DNA of 64,000 nt from Symsagittifera roscoffensis (GCF_963678635.1 NC_087071.1:41309797-41373796); one strand, 5' to 3'; counted from the stretch's first letter, positions 35,484 through 47,507 are shown. Notes: generated by a model from the letters alone, not told the origin. A program made the numbers and translations.

Positions 35484-38078
35484 CTAAAAAATGTTTTTCA
35501 TAAGCAAAACAAATTACAAAGTTTTTGAAAATGAATTATAAATTGGAACCAAAAGTTTCGTGTTGGAAAAAATAAATTCATGGCAAAAGTTTTTTTGATA
35601 GCCATGAGTTAATTACCAAAAATGATCTCAATCGCTATGGCAAGATTCAATCAGGTGCTCTTTTTCAGTCTGGTGAAAATCGGTAACCTTATGTACTATT
35701 ATCAATCATAAGATAAGTATTTTGGGAATTTTGTTCGCTTACGATTTTTTGAAAGTTTTTTAATTTGTTAATTTGAGCGAACTGACACATAAAAAAATAT
35801 TCCTGCATCTAAATCACACCGGAGAGTTGAATTAGAAAGTGAGCAGTGCGAATACTTTTTTGTAAGACTGTTTTACTGTTTGTATTATTTGTTCAAATTC
35901 GATACCAAAATAACAGTTATCGAAATGGTAGGGCTAGTGTTTCTTTTAAGCTATATGCAGAACTTTTAACTATAGTATAAAAACTTAAATCTAAATTTGT
36001 TGTTAAAATAGGAGAAACTTTTAGGAGATTGCTTTCGGAAACAACCAATCGATGTTTCCTGAAAAATAGTCTGTCATTATTTTCAGACCCATTCAAATCT
36101 TGACTTTAGAGAAATTTGCATCTTTCTAAAATTACAAGTTCAAAAAGAGATTTAGCTTGCACTGAAAGAATAGAGAGTGCAAAGAAATGACAAAAACAAG
36201 ACAAAACCGCTGGCGTCAGTTTCAGTTTTTTTAGTCTGAGTCAGGTTATTTTGCAAATTTTTTTTACGCTTCTGCATTATGAGGCCAACCGCAATTGAGT
36301 TTAATGGGAAATAACTGATTATAATTGATTTTATTGGCAAAACACGTGCCACATTTGATCGATTTTCATGAACCATTTAACCATGACAATGGGTTTTTAG
36401 TCGCTTTTAATCGATTACTCTCAATATTTAGAAATACATCATAATCGGTTGTTTTGATAATATAATCGATTTCATTAGGCCACAAATTTTGCACAATCAC
36501 ATCAAAATGACAAGTAATTGTTAAAAACTCAATTTTCTGGAAAATTGAAACCCGAACAAACACGTTCATCGCTAAAAAAAAACTCAAAAAAGTTTGTCCC
36601 CCACACCGCTCCCCCACCGCCGTTTAATCCCCTCCTACTTGGTTGTATAAAAAGTCCAAGTATCTTCTGTGGTGGTGATGACCTAAAAAACGGGGCTTGG
36701 AGAGGGAGTTGCAAGAAGTTGTGATGGGGTTTACGCTACTTCAACCCCTGAAACGCACGTTTATTCATGTCCCATGTCTTCCACATCGTATTCGACTCAA
36801 AAATCAATTCTTAAACAATTTTTTCCTCAAAATATGGTAGGGGAAGACCTGGGACATGCATAAACATACACTTCAGCCCCTGAAACGCACGTTCAAGCAT
36901 GTCCCAGATCTTCCCCAGAATATCCGCCACCCCGTAGAACCATTCCCACCCTACCTTCAACCATTATTTATCCCTTAACAGTGTCATAATGCCATGAATA
37001 ATACCCTTTAACGTTGTCAGCCCTTAAGTTAATTCAACGTTGTCATAATGCAACAAAGTTTGGCGTGGTGAACTTGAAGAGTTTTGTTCTTCATACTTTA
37101 CAGCATAACATGACGCATTTAGCCGCAAAAACACGTAAAACAACCATAAATATCGGTATTTTGAAAGGGGGAACTGGAAAAAAGGCCCCCTGTGGTTCAA
37201 ATGAGGGGAGTAGGGTATTGGGCAGGGGAAGGAAAGTAGGCGGGGCGGGAGTGGGCGAATGGTAAGGTTTTACTACGGCGGCTGTAGAAAAAATAACAAT
37301 TAAAGAAAATGCTGAACTGCCAAATTGAAAAAATAGAGAAACTTATATGTATAAACTTATGTGTAAATTTTATGTTATTGAAACGTAATCCGTAGCATGC
37401 AATAAACAGGAACTTGTAAAATTTGCAAAGTTCACCAACAATCATCGATTACAATGGACTATATTGATATAAAAGTAGGATAATAATCCATTTTTAATGG
37501 ATTCCAATCGATTACTTTTGTAATTTTATGGATCCTGACAATACAATGACAATATAATCGATTATTATCCATGATACTCCAGTGCGGACAAAATGTCCTT
37601 TTTGCGAAATGTGAGCGGAACCTGCAAAAAGGACGCTAACTTTATTCGTCTGTTGTTTTTTTCATGTCTTTTGATCGTTTCGACAAATTTTAAACATGTT
37701 TAAAGACTCGTCTCTGGAATCCAGGAAAATAATTTTACAAAATTTTTCGCCTATCTAGTGCACAGTTTGGACTTGCATTGAGACAATTCAATTTTCTCAC
37801 CTGCCAATTTACAGTTTTCTCAGCTGATTTTTGAAGGCTTACAGTTAAACAAAATAATCATAATGACTCTTCAAAAATTCTTTAGTGTTTGCAACCAAAC
37901 AAAATTTCTGATAGATATAATCAGAACTTGATCAGTCGACAGGAAATCTTGGAAAAACTTTGTTGTGGCAAAAAAAAAGAGTTGACCTATGCTTTACCTA
38001 ATTCAAACCAAAGAACTTAGTTGTCACAGTCGAATGAAAATTTTCAATTATAAGGTTGCCCAGTATAAAACGACTCAC
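35484..38078 (-). other. Large repeat-filled intron of the C-type-lectin-like gene
   Basis: Bounded on the - strand by GTGAGT (38078-38073) and TTTTTAG (to 35484). Within it lie diverged pieces of the AATCGATTATAAT family (36.30-36.48 and 37.44-37.58 kb), the 44-bp repeats at 36739-36914, a GC-rich zone at 37.17-37.26 kb and a single terminal core of the 7765-8990 element at 37749-37770. No other gene is seen in it. Confidence 0.45.
36739..36914. repeat. 44-bp repeat: two direct copies with an inverted piece between them
   Basis: Copies CTTCAACCCCTGAAACGCAC (from 36739) and CTTCAGCCCCTGAAACGCAC (from 36871) both continue through a CATGTCCCA-GTCTTCC-like end. At 36840-36866 lies an inverted partial copy (GGGGAAGACCTGGGACATGC). 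The arrangement can form alternative hairpins. Confidence 0.7.
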
Positions 38079-38240
38079 CGATAGTTGAAACGCACTCCTG
38101 AGTCTGTTGGTTTGAATCTCGATTGTCATCGTACCAAAGCCATTTATCAGATTCCGCAGGAATATCTGATCCATCAGAAAGCTTAGTGAACTGTAATTTT
38201 TGCATTATACCCTTAATGATCACAACTTCTCCGCTCCCAA
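38079..38240 (-). CDS. Internal exon of a C-type-lectin-like host gene
   Basis: On the - strand a coding stretch ends at a canonical GTGAGT donor after 38079. It contains FTKLSDGSDIP, DKWLWYDDN and QECVSTI, which follow the C-type lectin long-loop pattern W-x-x-S-D-G-S ... W ... E-C-V. The right (5') limit is uncertain: either an acceptor at TTACAG before 38190 or one further upstream near 38240. It joins in phase with the exon at 35341-35483. Earlier exons with the N-terminal half of the domain and a signal peptide were not found between 38.24 and 39.2 kb, so the gene may be a fragment. Confidence 0.5.
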
Positions 38241-38480
38241 CCAAAAAAAAACGAGAATAAATAGTTGAAAAAAATTTTTAAAAACGTTCAAAGTTCAACA
38301 GCTTTACCCAGTAAAAGGATAACATTGATTTCATTTTTTTAATAATCCTGGTATAGTGAAACTTATGAACGGTTTGAAAAAGAACTGATATCTGTATGTA
38401 TCTTGATGCTTATTTGTTTTCGAAGCGACATAGTTGTCAAAAATCATTCAAGGTTTTATCAATTAATTACGTTAAAGTAG

Positions 38481-38681
38481 TTTTGTATCGTGTTCCGGAT
38501 CCTAAGGTGGGAGGGGGGTCCTCACTTAAGGCAAATTCTTAGGAGAGGGGTCCTTAATTTTTTGGAGGACGATCATCCTAGGATTCTGTAAACGAAAGAA
38601 AGTTTCCACCCAAAAAGCAGAAGACCCCCCCACTTAGGATCTTGCTAAGCTTAGCTTAAAAACAAGGGACACGATACAAAA
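38481..38681. mobile_element. 200-bp MITE with TTTTGTATCGTGT ends
   Basis: The left end TTTTGTATCGTGTTCC and the right end, whose complement is TTTTGTATCGTGTCCC, are inverted. The interior has G/C runs and several CTTAGGATC or CCTAAG words, also partly inverted. No coding is seen and the superfamily is not known. Confidence 0.75.
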
Positions 38682-39200
38682 TTCTTTCTAATTCCAATTT
38701 TTGGGGTCCTTATTATTGGTTCTGGTTAATTATATGAATCATATCAATTGTTAAATTTGTTTCGGGCAAATGAACTTTCGACCTAGTTGAAATTGGTTAG
38801 GGAATCTGGAAATGAATTTTATGGTAAATTAAAAAATTCGCCAGCAATTTTGGCAGCGTAGCTTAACTGTTGGCAGCAGTAAATTAATTCCTTAACTTGA
38901 GCTATATTTTATGGTAAAAGGGCAGTAAATTGAAAATATTTTGCAAAGGCGGCGGCCGTTTCTGGAAAAATAAACCAAATGATAAATTTGTCCAATTTTG
39001 AAATCAGAAAAATGAAGTAAGAGGTAACTTGCTGTACTGAAGATGTTGATAATGAACATTTACAATTAAGAGTGTAATCAATCAGGGAAAAAAACTCATT
39101 TTTTAAACTCTGTAATGAACGCTACGTCGTGTTTCTCGAGAAGGTAAAGGAAATTTCAAATAAAGAATACGAGGTATTTTCAAAGAGCAATTTTGTTTGA
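38682..39200. other. Spacer upstream of Polinton relic 2
   Basis: No feature recognised. An isolated TTTCCAG acceptor-like site on the - strand near 38800 has no recognisable coding after it. Confidence 0.4.
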
Positions 39201-42200
39201 GTGAGCTTCAACAAATCACTTGATGCATTTCTACATAACAAATTGTTTGATAGTTTGAGCGATTTAAATTTTGCTGATTATGAAAAAGTATTTGACTTTT
39301 CGTTTCATTTCAACTCAATGTGGGTTGATGAAGACTTGGAGAGAAAATTTCGTCTATGTTCCAACAAGCTATCAAATACAGAAAAAAACTTACGTTGGTT
39401 TATTTGATTATTTACCACCGACATCTCATTGAGTCTGAATGGTTTATGCAGGGTCACTCTTGTTCCCACAGGCTTGAAATTCAGCAGGTTGGAGTGGTGT
39501 TCAAAAAAATAAACAATGAGATTGCAAAAAAGCAGAGTAACTCCTTTTGATTTAAAAATATTTCACGAAATTTCTACGTCTTTGAAATAAACTTATCAAG
39601 ATAATTCTAACCGATGAAACTGTTTTTTAGCTGCTTGTTAACTGTTTTCTGTTAGTTCTGATAATCGTAACTACGACATTTCAAAAATTTTGAGATCTTA
39701 AGGTGGCTTGACGACTGCTATTGATATTACTTCCAAAAATAAACGATTGCACGCTATTTTGCACGATGCGGCAGGATTTGTACACGAGTTTTACCAAGAG
39801 GAACCCACGTACTGTTACACGTTGCCCTGGAACTGCAACAACACTTTATTGGGACATTTGGCTAATAGACTTCCGCCTTTTCATGCAGTAGAAAAAACCA
39901 GAAGTTTATCATTTACTAGAATGCTAAGCCAGAGATCATTTGTGCTGGACGTGGGAGGATTTCGTTAGAAGAAAAACGCCTTTGTGGTTAAAGATTTAGC
40001 AATAAGAACTTCAGACTACAGCGACTGACTCAATTGCTTACGCTTCGCGCATCATTCTGTTCGAATCACCTCGTGACGTTCAGCAACTAGATAGTCTAGA
40101 AAGACAATTGAATGTATCAAAATTTTTGAGAAGCTATTATTAATTAGCTACCAGAGACTCTTGTGGACATCTTCTAATCAACTTGGACCCCGTACATTAG
40201 ATTGTTTGAGACATTGTTCGAATATCTTACAGCCTGAGCCAACAGTTTTTTTACCCTCATCTTAAGCAGAAACTACTACAGTCACAAATGAAAAAGAAAA
40301 TCTTATCTATTCTGAGGCATACGGTACAAATGAAACCTGACCAGCTGAGAAGATTAATTAGAAAAATTTCAAATCTCGAGATCATAACACTTATTTGTGA
40401 ATGTTTGCTCAATGTAGTCAAAAGAAACGTACATGTTAAAATCGCAAACATCGAACGATTCGAGATAGCATACAATTATTTAATCACTTCCAAAACGTTC
40501 GATTATTTTGAGTCAAGAGGCTTTCAGTCAGTGCGACAAGTACTTTATTTTTCTTACAAATTTCTCACAACTTAGTTATGACTGCTGAAGTGTTCATTCT
40601 AATTCCGAAAACACTTATCTGGCAAAGAGCAACCACATGCAGCACGTGTTCTTCATGATTATAACATTAAACATAAAAACGCTCAACTATCCTAACCTAA
40701 CCGGCTTAGACCAAATTTACCTACTCAAAATAGTAAGACTATTGCAACAAAGGAAAAAACTACGGAAAATGTTGAGCCCCGACAAGAACAGCACAACTGT
40801 TAACGGACGATGAATAAGTACCAGCCGAACGTGATAAAGACGAAAGTTAGAAGAGAAAAACGATAGACAGACCGAAAAATTTGTTAGAGCAAAAACCATA
40901 CTTGAAATCATAGAGAACTCAGAAAGAGTAACCATAAACCGTGACAATGAGGTGATATACGTAGATAAAGTGCCAACAGGATTTCAAGCTGCAATATTTT
41001 TATACGACATACAACAACCAACGAAAAAAATACACAATCCGGCGTTTAGTAACACTTTAACTGCTCTCAACTTGAATGAAAACCTAGTAAAAAATCGGAA
41101 TGCCAGACACGCGGTTCAGTCACCCTCTTTTAACGATCACGAGAAACGAGAATTCGAACCCCTAAGAACTCAACAACGGCCACTTGGCAGAAAAAAGTAC
41201 TTCAAAACTTAAGATAATTAGAAAACACAAACGAAAAAGTCTCAGCGGTAATAGAAAAACCGAAACCAAAATTGTGAAAAAAAAAGTCAGAAGAAGGCTC
41301 TGACTCGTACGGAACGCGTCATAACGATTCAGATTCTCCATCGTCAGAAAAGACGAAAGGGAAATTGAAACAATGGGAAAATTACCAAAATTGAAAAAAA
41401 ATTGTTGAAAAGTAAAAACAGTGACAAAAGTCCCGCTCTATTTGGTAGTGTGAGCAACTTTATAAAAGCAACCGACTTATCGCGACAAAAAATACTACTT
41501 TCCTTCACACTGAACCTGCTTACACAAAATATCGAACTGTCAACCAAAAAACACCGCGACTCAAGGTCTTAGTTTACGATATCGACGAAATCTGGTCATT
41601 AGATCTGGCCTTTGTTGATAAACTTTCCCAGTACAACCATGGTGTTAATTATCTGCTTGTTCCAGTTGACTGCATGTCCCGCTATCTCAGAGTGCAGGAA
41701 AGATAAAATTTTTATAGGATAAATGAACATACTCATACATTGACAAATTGCAAGATTTTGTCAATGCAAATAATTCGAGAACAAATCGTGTCACAAACAG
41801 TGCACCATACAAAGTAACTAAGAAAAATGTTCAACGCCTGATTTCATTACTCGCAGAACAGTCATTGAAATTAGTTTGAGGTCCAAAGCGTTTTGTTGGT
41901 GATTGTTAGACTCGCCAAAGTAGACATACCTTTTCGCAAGGGTTACAGTTTACCGTTCACCGATGAAGTGTTGGACACTTATGACATACCAACACGAAAA
42001 CCTCCAATTAGATTGAGACTATCTGAAAATCGATTGAGGGAATATTTCACGAGTTTGAATAACTTTGCCTTCTGGAGAAGGACAATCATGACTGAGGGCA
42101 CTTCCAACAGACTTTTCACCCATAATGTTTCCCCTTCCTTCACAATTACCCTAGTTTCATCTGCATTAATGACTGTTTTTAAAGATAACACTCTGGCCAA

Positions 42201-42600
42201 CTTTAAAAATCTTATAAGTGAAGAAGTAAAATGCACAGTGAATGGAGAGTAGCAGTTACAGAAAATACCTTCCCTACTCAGATAAACAACGTAATTAACA
42301 ACAACATTGTGTACTACAAAAAAAATCGGGTTATAGCAAGCATGAAAAATGAGACAGACAAGATCTCCAGACTTTACCTCGGAGAAACAGCAAAATTAGC
42401 AAAAGGAGAAAAAAGAGCATTGAACAAATACTGGACGAGATTCGTCGAAAGACAGAATTAGAGAAATGGGATTACGTAAGAGATCCAATAACCAGACACC
42501 TTTCAGTATGGCTGCATTATTGGAGAGGTATAACTTTTTTAAGCCCTCAAATTCCTGGTCTACTTGGATTCAAAGGCGTCAGAGATGGAACTGGTTAACA
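39201..42600 (+). mobile_element. Polinton/Maverick relic 2, strongly decayed
   Basis: Same gene order and strand as relic 1. An ATPase remnant (about 39.7-40.2 kb, with ESPRDVQQL and CGHLLINL matching KSPRDVLQI and YGHLLIDL of relic 1) is followed by an integrase core (about 41.57-41.70 kb, with EIWSLDLAF), an integrase C-terminal part (about 41.89-42.07 kb, with KVDIPFRKG) and a minor-capsid start (about 42.09-42.32 kb, with NGEWRVAV). A frame at 39201-39407 before the ATPase is unassigned. The major capsid and protease are not seen. It has well over ten breaks and is clearly older than relic 1. Limits are approximate, and no terminal repeats were found. Confidence 0.75.
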
Positions 42601-43500
42601 TATAGGTTACAAACAAGGAAGCTCGAAACATAGCACATTCTCTACAAGATCTTATTGCTGACTATCCCGTTGCTGTATGCGCTGGTAATCAGTGTAACAT
42701 TCGCCCAAATATCACACAGCGACGGAGCGTAGAAAAAGTACCTATTAACGACTGGCAGGCGTCAGTTACCTTAATTCTACTCGTTTTTCACCGTCTCGAC
42801 CTTGCCAGTTGATTTTCTGGTCTGTCTAGGGCAAAGTAAAAAGTTACCATTTTTAGGCCATCAGTCAAACGACTTTTGATCAGCTTTCGTTTGCATGCGT
42901 TATAGTTAGTTTACACAGTCCCTTCACATAGACAGTCTCTGGGGGACCAAGCCTCCGCTCCCGTGGTTTTCTTGAGATAACACTCTTATCTCTTATATTT
43001 CGTGTCCCGGGAGGGTTCCGTGGTATTTCTCTTCCCCCCACTGAAGCCTCCGTCTCCACAAATATCTGTCGCTAAGGTCCTTATCGTGTGTTTTTGCCAC
43101 GATAAGAGGCTCCGTAATTTTTTTGCACGACTGTTCTTCACAATCTCTATCGTGGTTCTGATTTTCGTCTTTTCATTCAAAATGGCCGTCTTTTTTCTAT
43201 TTCTCAGAAATGTTCTTCTTCCAATCGAAATTTTAAAAATAAAAATTCTAGAACATTCTGACCCTCCGTCGCAACACTTTTTTGTTCATAAGGCCTTTAG
43301 TCACTCTTTTTCCTGTCGCGGGAAGGTTGTGCTGTGTCATCTGGCAGAATGGCACATACTCCCCGGACAAGTCTCCATCAATGTCCCTATTGATCGCATA
43401 ACACCGGGTTATCGTCAAGTAGTTATCCAGTTTTCTGTAACCAATCTTACAAATCGCATAAGAAATTGAAATTTATCTACTCCACCTCAACTCACTACGT
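42601..43500. other. Possible tail of relic 2, unassigned
   Basis: A frame at 43002-43469 (+) is open but matches nothing I recognise, and a hydrophobic part in its middle could be chance. GC content is higher than in the spacers to the left. It may be further Polinton sequence or the outer edge of the giant gypsy-type element. Confidence 0.3.
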
Positions 43501-44104
43501 GTTCACAAATGGCATCGTACTACATCTCACTGCCTTTCAACATTTTCACAAAATTTGCACCATGAGGAGTGTCCTAGATAAAATTTCTTTTCTGACTACT
43601 TACGTCATCTTGCCATAAAACTTCTTTTCGCACTTTGTGATTAAAAAGTGGGACGTGGCACGGCCACGCACCCGTTAAAATTAACTTAACACCACTCACC
43701 AAGTATAATCAGTCATTTATGCGGTCCTTTCAATATTAAAACTAAGAAACTCTGTGGCTAGGAAAGTTATCGAGTTACCCACCCTTCTCGAGCGAATTTA
43801 CTCAAACTTACCATGTCGCCACACAGTGAACTTGTGTCTTACACAGGTTAAAAACTTCAGTCGTGAATAAATAGGTAAATATATTCACCTATGTTCCTTA
43901 TATACATACATAGATAGTAGTAACTAAAATCAACAATTTCAACAATTTTAACAATTGCAACATTTTCAAAGTTTGGTCTGACCAAACTAGATCAAAACAA
44001 AAAAATTAACAAGTTCAATAATCAAAACTTGGTTGATTTGTTCAAGTTTTTACACACAAAGACAATCAAGTTTTTTCTCCTTCTCTTCTCTTCTTTGGTC
44101 ATCT
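43501..44104 (-). other. Non-coding region downstream of ORF5
   Basis: AT-rich, with a short GTGGCACGGCCAC palindrome near 43654 and several CAACAATTT words near 43935. It is the expected site of a 3' untranslated region or 3' LTR, but no copy of this sequence was found upstream of gag within the window. Confidence 0.35.
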
Positions 44105-45421
44105 TCATTCCATCATTTCTCCATCCTGATGTTCAGCGTCACTGTCTTCCAGAACTTTCTCTAACATGTCCAGAGAGTTGCGGGCCGTGCCCCAACCCTC
44201 CTGTTCCAACAGCCTCGGTTTGCAACAAGGTAGCAAGTCCACATTCACCTTCTGCTCCCGGTTCCTGCAAAAGCTGTTGTGAAGACATAGGCTCACGTTT
44301 CGTTCTAGGTCAGCTATTAAGACCTCTTTCTTCTCATCTTCAGTAACACAAGGCGCTCCAGCTACTCGCTTCACCGCCGTAGTGACCGCGTTTCTGTGTG
44401 TCAGGAATGCTCGTTTATAGGCTCCTGGTCCTATGTCTAGCTGGAAAGATTGATAGGCTTCCGTGTTCCTTGACATGTGACGCTTCGCGCGTTCATACAT
44501 CCAAGATGTCATCACTGCACGGAACCAAGGCATCAATCTTTGCCTTGACCATATTCTTTCAATGGCTTTAGGTATCCTCAGAACCTTGCAGGTGGTTCTG
44601 AAAAGATCCAATTCATGACTCATCTTCACGTTGCTCAACTGCTCAGGAGTCGGCACGGCCGTCTCCTGCTCACTTGTGTCTGCGTTAGCCTCCAACCATC
44701 TCACTGCTAGCATGGCGCTAACCACCACGATTGACACTTGCTGATTCTGATCGGGCAACCCCGTGGAGTACAACTCCTCCACATCCCATACTAGGACCAG
44801 ACTCCCGCGTTTGGGGTACCACAACGTCTGCGCCAAGCAGTGGCAAGGATACTCCCCATGGGTTCTCACTATGTTCCTTCGGGTCCGATACCCTGAGGCT
44901 CCCAGCAACGGTTCCACTTCCATCAGAATTCTATGTAAGTCGTCTTTCTCTTCTATGGTGGGGAATTCAGTGGGTAACGCTCCACTCGCTTTCTGTTTCT
45001 GGAATTCACTCACGTTACCTTCGTTCAGTCTCATGAACTCTTCACCCACAACGTCTTGCAACTCGCCTTCGGATCTCTTCGGGACTGCCCGAAAGGTCTT
45101 TGCCAACAAGTCATATGACCTTTCTGACAATCTGGCCAACCTCACGCACTTTGGCACAGAGAAAAGTTGGTCAACCAACACTTGTTGCGTCCTCGCATCC
45201 ATCACTACCATGTGCGTAGGATAATTGCTATTACAATACGGCGCTGAGCTTGAACCCACCATATATTTTGAACCAGTAGGTCTGTGATAGGCTTCACTGT
45301 CCTTCAGATTCATTTCATTTTCTAGAGCTTCTCGCCAGCCTCCAATCTTTTGCTCTGTCTGTAATGATCCAGGGAATATTTCCACGCTGAGGGACGTCAC
45401 TAGCTCATAGGCACGCTCCAA
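44105..45421 (-). CDS. ORF5 (438 aa) of the giant element, unknown
   Basis: Last of the five ORFs, overlapping the end of ORF4 by 17 bases on the same strand. It has no signal peptide or convincing membrane span, so it does not look like an envelope protein. It contains helical, Arg/Glu-rich stretches and a Cys-containing C-terminal part (SLCLHNSFCRNRE and LLPCCKPRL). The tail is acidic. I recognise no domain. Its tight linkage with ORF4 and ORF3 suggests that the three are expressed together, perhaps from one downstream message. It could be a structural or accessory protein of the element. Confidence 0.6.
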   Translation of the reverse strand: MERAYELVTSLSVEIFPGSLQTEQKIGGWREALENEMNLKDSEAYHRPTGSKYMVGSSSAPYCNSNYPTHMVVMDARTQQVLVDQLFSVPKCVRLARLSERSYDLLAKTFRAVPKRSEGELQDVVGEEFMRLNEGNVSEFQKQKASGALPTEFPTIEEKDDLHRILMEVEPLLGASGYRTRRNIVRTHGEYPCHCLAQTLWYPKRGSLVLVWDVEELYSTGLPDQNQQVSIVVVSAMLAVRWLEANADTSEQETAVPTPEQLSNVKMSHELDLFRTTCKVLRIPKAIERIWSRQRLMPWFRAVMTSWMYERAKRHMSRNTEAYQSFQLDIGPGAYKRAFLTHRNAVTTAVKRVAGAPCVTEDEKKEVLIADLERNVSLCLHNSFCRNREQKVNVDLLPCCKPRLLEQEGWGTARNSLDMLEKVLEDSDAEHQDGEMME

Positions 45422-47486
45422 GCGCCAAACTCGTCATGCTACAAAATCCCAAGGCTGTGATCAGGTTTACGTCCGTCACCCAGTGGCAGTCCGCGACCAA
45501 CTCCATGGCACTCTTATCTGACATGCTCAATCTTCCGTACAATCGTGCCAGTTGTCGATGCTGCTCGCTCAGCGTAATCAGGCAGTGTCCCAGGTTACAA
45601 ATATGTCCTTCCATCCCACTGTGTTGAGCCGAGCATGTGCCTTGCTTCAACCAATTACTCGGTGTACCTTCCTCGGACAGTTCCGTGGACGGGTTGCTCT
45701 TCCTCTTCGTCAATTTCATGGCCAGCAGGTGATGTATCATGGCCAGATCATGTAAACTCGCATCATCATCCCGGTCTAACATGATATCCGCGGTTATGTC
45801 CCAGATTAAGCCTGCGTTAGGATGGGGACACCAGGAAGGCTTCATGAGTTCCCACATCACTACTAGACTGGTTTTCAAGGGACCGTCCCAAGAACCACAA
45901 TCAAAACTCACTTGCCCTTTTAGCTCGGGAATCGAGGGCTCGACTACTCGTTCTTCCAAAATAATTCCAAGCTTGGGTTTTTCCACCATCAACATTCCAA
46001 TTTCCTTAATCCGTTCAACCCAGAAGTTGAGCACTGTGACTTGCTCATAGTCGAAGTATGCTTCCCTGGCTTCTTCGTTCACGAAGGGATTATACGCCAT
46101 CCCCGGTATGCCAGACACATATTGGAACGACTTCAGTTTCCCTAGTGTTGCAAACTCTTTTTGTCCTCTGACCGCTTCAATCAAGTCTCGGCTCACTTTC
46201 AATTCTTTGTTGGAGTATCTTCTCACCTCTTCCAACTTGCGATAGCTTTCCATATCATTCGACTCCTTGCTTGGCACGGTCAATGGCATGTCCTGATATA
46301 GCTCTAGGAGTGCCCTAAGGAAGTTCTTTTCGCAATCAACTCCCTTTTGCCGAATGATCTTTATACATTCTCCCAACACAGGAGTGGGGATACGATCCAC
46401 CACGAACCTGACAAAGCAAAGGGCATCCTTTCGCTTAGCCCATGCTATCGCCGAATCGTCTTTTGAGATCAATGCTCGCAGAGCTTCCATCAATTCTAGC
46501 TCATGTTCTCGTGATTTCGAGTCATTACTGGCTTCATACTCCGCCTTTTTGATGCCCATCAAGCACCAAGCCAGTCGTACTTGCAGATCAGTTCTCACGC
46601 AAGGATGAGCCAGGTATGCTGCCACAGTCGCAGGTGCATTCATCGTCTCATCGAAGTATTTCTGGAGGGCCGCCCTCCAAGAAATTTCTAGCAGTTTTTC
46701 CAATCCAATTTCGTTCGCTTCTGATGACATTACTGTGCCATACTCTTTTCGATTGAAGTTAGAGTTCTCCGTAAGCCCCTTCAAATATTCTTGCATGGCT
46801 CTCTTCTCGCTCCAAGCCATCAGGCGCCCTCTCGCGGAGTTCCTCGCTTTCAACATCTCCACATAACCCCATGCCGGATCTCCCATGTGGACCGATTCCG
46901 GCACAGTTATTCGACTGTACTCGACCACGTCGAGTTGTCCTTCCAGTTTCAACTTGGCCATGTTGATTCGCGAGGGCCTATACTCTTCAAGTCCTCCAGA
47001 TCCACATTGACTGATTACTTCCATTTCTAACTTAGTGTCTGCCAGGGTTCGCGCCGTCTTCTTCGACCTTGTGGCGGTTACGGTCAGACCTGCCAAGAGC
47101 ATAGGGGGTATCAGATTCTCTTTTTCTCCCCCTGTCAGCGTTGTACTATCTCCCTGTCCGCTCTCGCCTGAACGACCTGCGCTCGTTAAAGAGGTCACCA
47201 CTGCGCTCGCTCTCAACTTCACTACTCTCGGGTTCATGGCTCGACTTCCTGTTTTCCCTTTTAGTCGCTTCAGCCCTTTCCTGGCTCGTCTGACAGGTAA
47301 TTTCTTGGCCACATGCTGATCATCGGCACTGTCTTCTGTTACTGACTCGGTCAGAACATCCGTCTTCATGGAGCTCACTATTTTCTCCAGGACCTCACGC
47401 ATGATGGGTTGGTTCAATCCCACCTTCATTATGGACTGCGTCCCATATCGCCTTATCACGTCCCATGATTTCTCCATGAAGTTCAC
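45405..47486 (-). CDS. ORF4 (693 aa) of the giant element, unknown
   Basis: Starts 21 bases after ORF3 and overlaps ORF5. The N-terminal 110 residues are strongly basic (VRRARKGLKRLKGK), which would suit nucleic-acid binding or nuclear import. The rest is predicted from its composition to be mainly helical, with several Trp and Cys residues (SFDCGSWDGPLKTSLVVMWE, KPSWCPHPNAGLIWD). There is no signal peptide or transmembrane span and no enzyme motif that I recognise. Codon use and strand match ORF3 and pol. The likely role is unknown; being cytoplasmic or nuclear is an inference from the absence of sorting signals. Confidence 0.6.
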   Translation of the reverse strand: MNFMEKSWDVIRRYGTQSIMKVGLNQPIMREVLEKIVSSMKTDVLTESVTEDSADDQHVAKKLPVRRARKGLKRLKGKTGSRAMNPRVVKLRASAVVTSLTSAGRSGESGQGDSTTLTGGEKENLIPPMLLAGLTVTATRSKKTARTLADTKLEMEVISQCGSGGLEEYRPSRINMAKLKLEGQLDVVEYSRITVPESVHMGDPAWGYVEMLKARNSARGRLMAWSEKRAMQEYLKGLTENSNFNRKEYGTVMSSEANEIGLEKLLEISWRAALQKYFDETMNAPATVAAYLAHPCVRTDLQVRLAWCLMGIKKAEYEASNDSKSREHELELMEALRALISKDDSAIAWAKRKDALCFVRFVVDRIPTPVLGECIKIIRQKGVDCEKNFLRALLELYQDMPLTVPSKESNDMESYRKLEEVRRYSNKELKVSRDLIEAVRGQKEFATLGKLKSFQYVSGIPGMAYNPFVNEEAREAYFDYEQVTVLNFWVERIKEIGMLMVEKPKLGIILEERVVEPSIPELKGQVSFDCGSWDGPLKTSLVVMWELMKPSWCPHPNAGLIWDITADIMLDRDDDASLHDLAMIHHLLAMKLTKRKSNPSTELSEEGTPSNWLKQGTCSAQHSGMEGHICNLGHCLITLSEQHRQLARLYGRLSMSDKSAMELVADCHWVTDVNLITALGFCSMTSLALGACL

Positions 47487-47507
47487 TCGGCTCCAGATTG
47501 CTCCTGT

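Noticed and set aside
43355-43400. Similarity of an ACTCCCCGGACAA stretch to the 3' part of pol near 54036
   Set aside because: It is only about 40 bases with several differences and no extension on either side, too weak to call an element end or a second pol copy.
43002-43469. Open frame with hydrophobic middle, considered as an envelope or Polinton gene
   Set aside because: No family motif, and composition alone is not enough.
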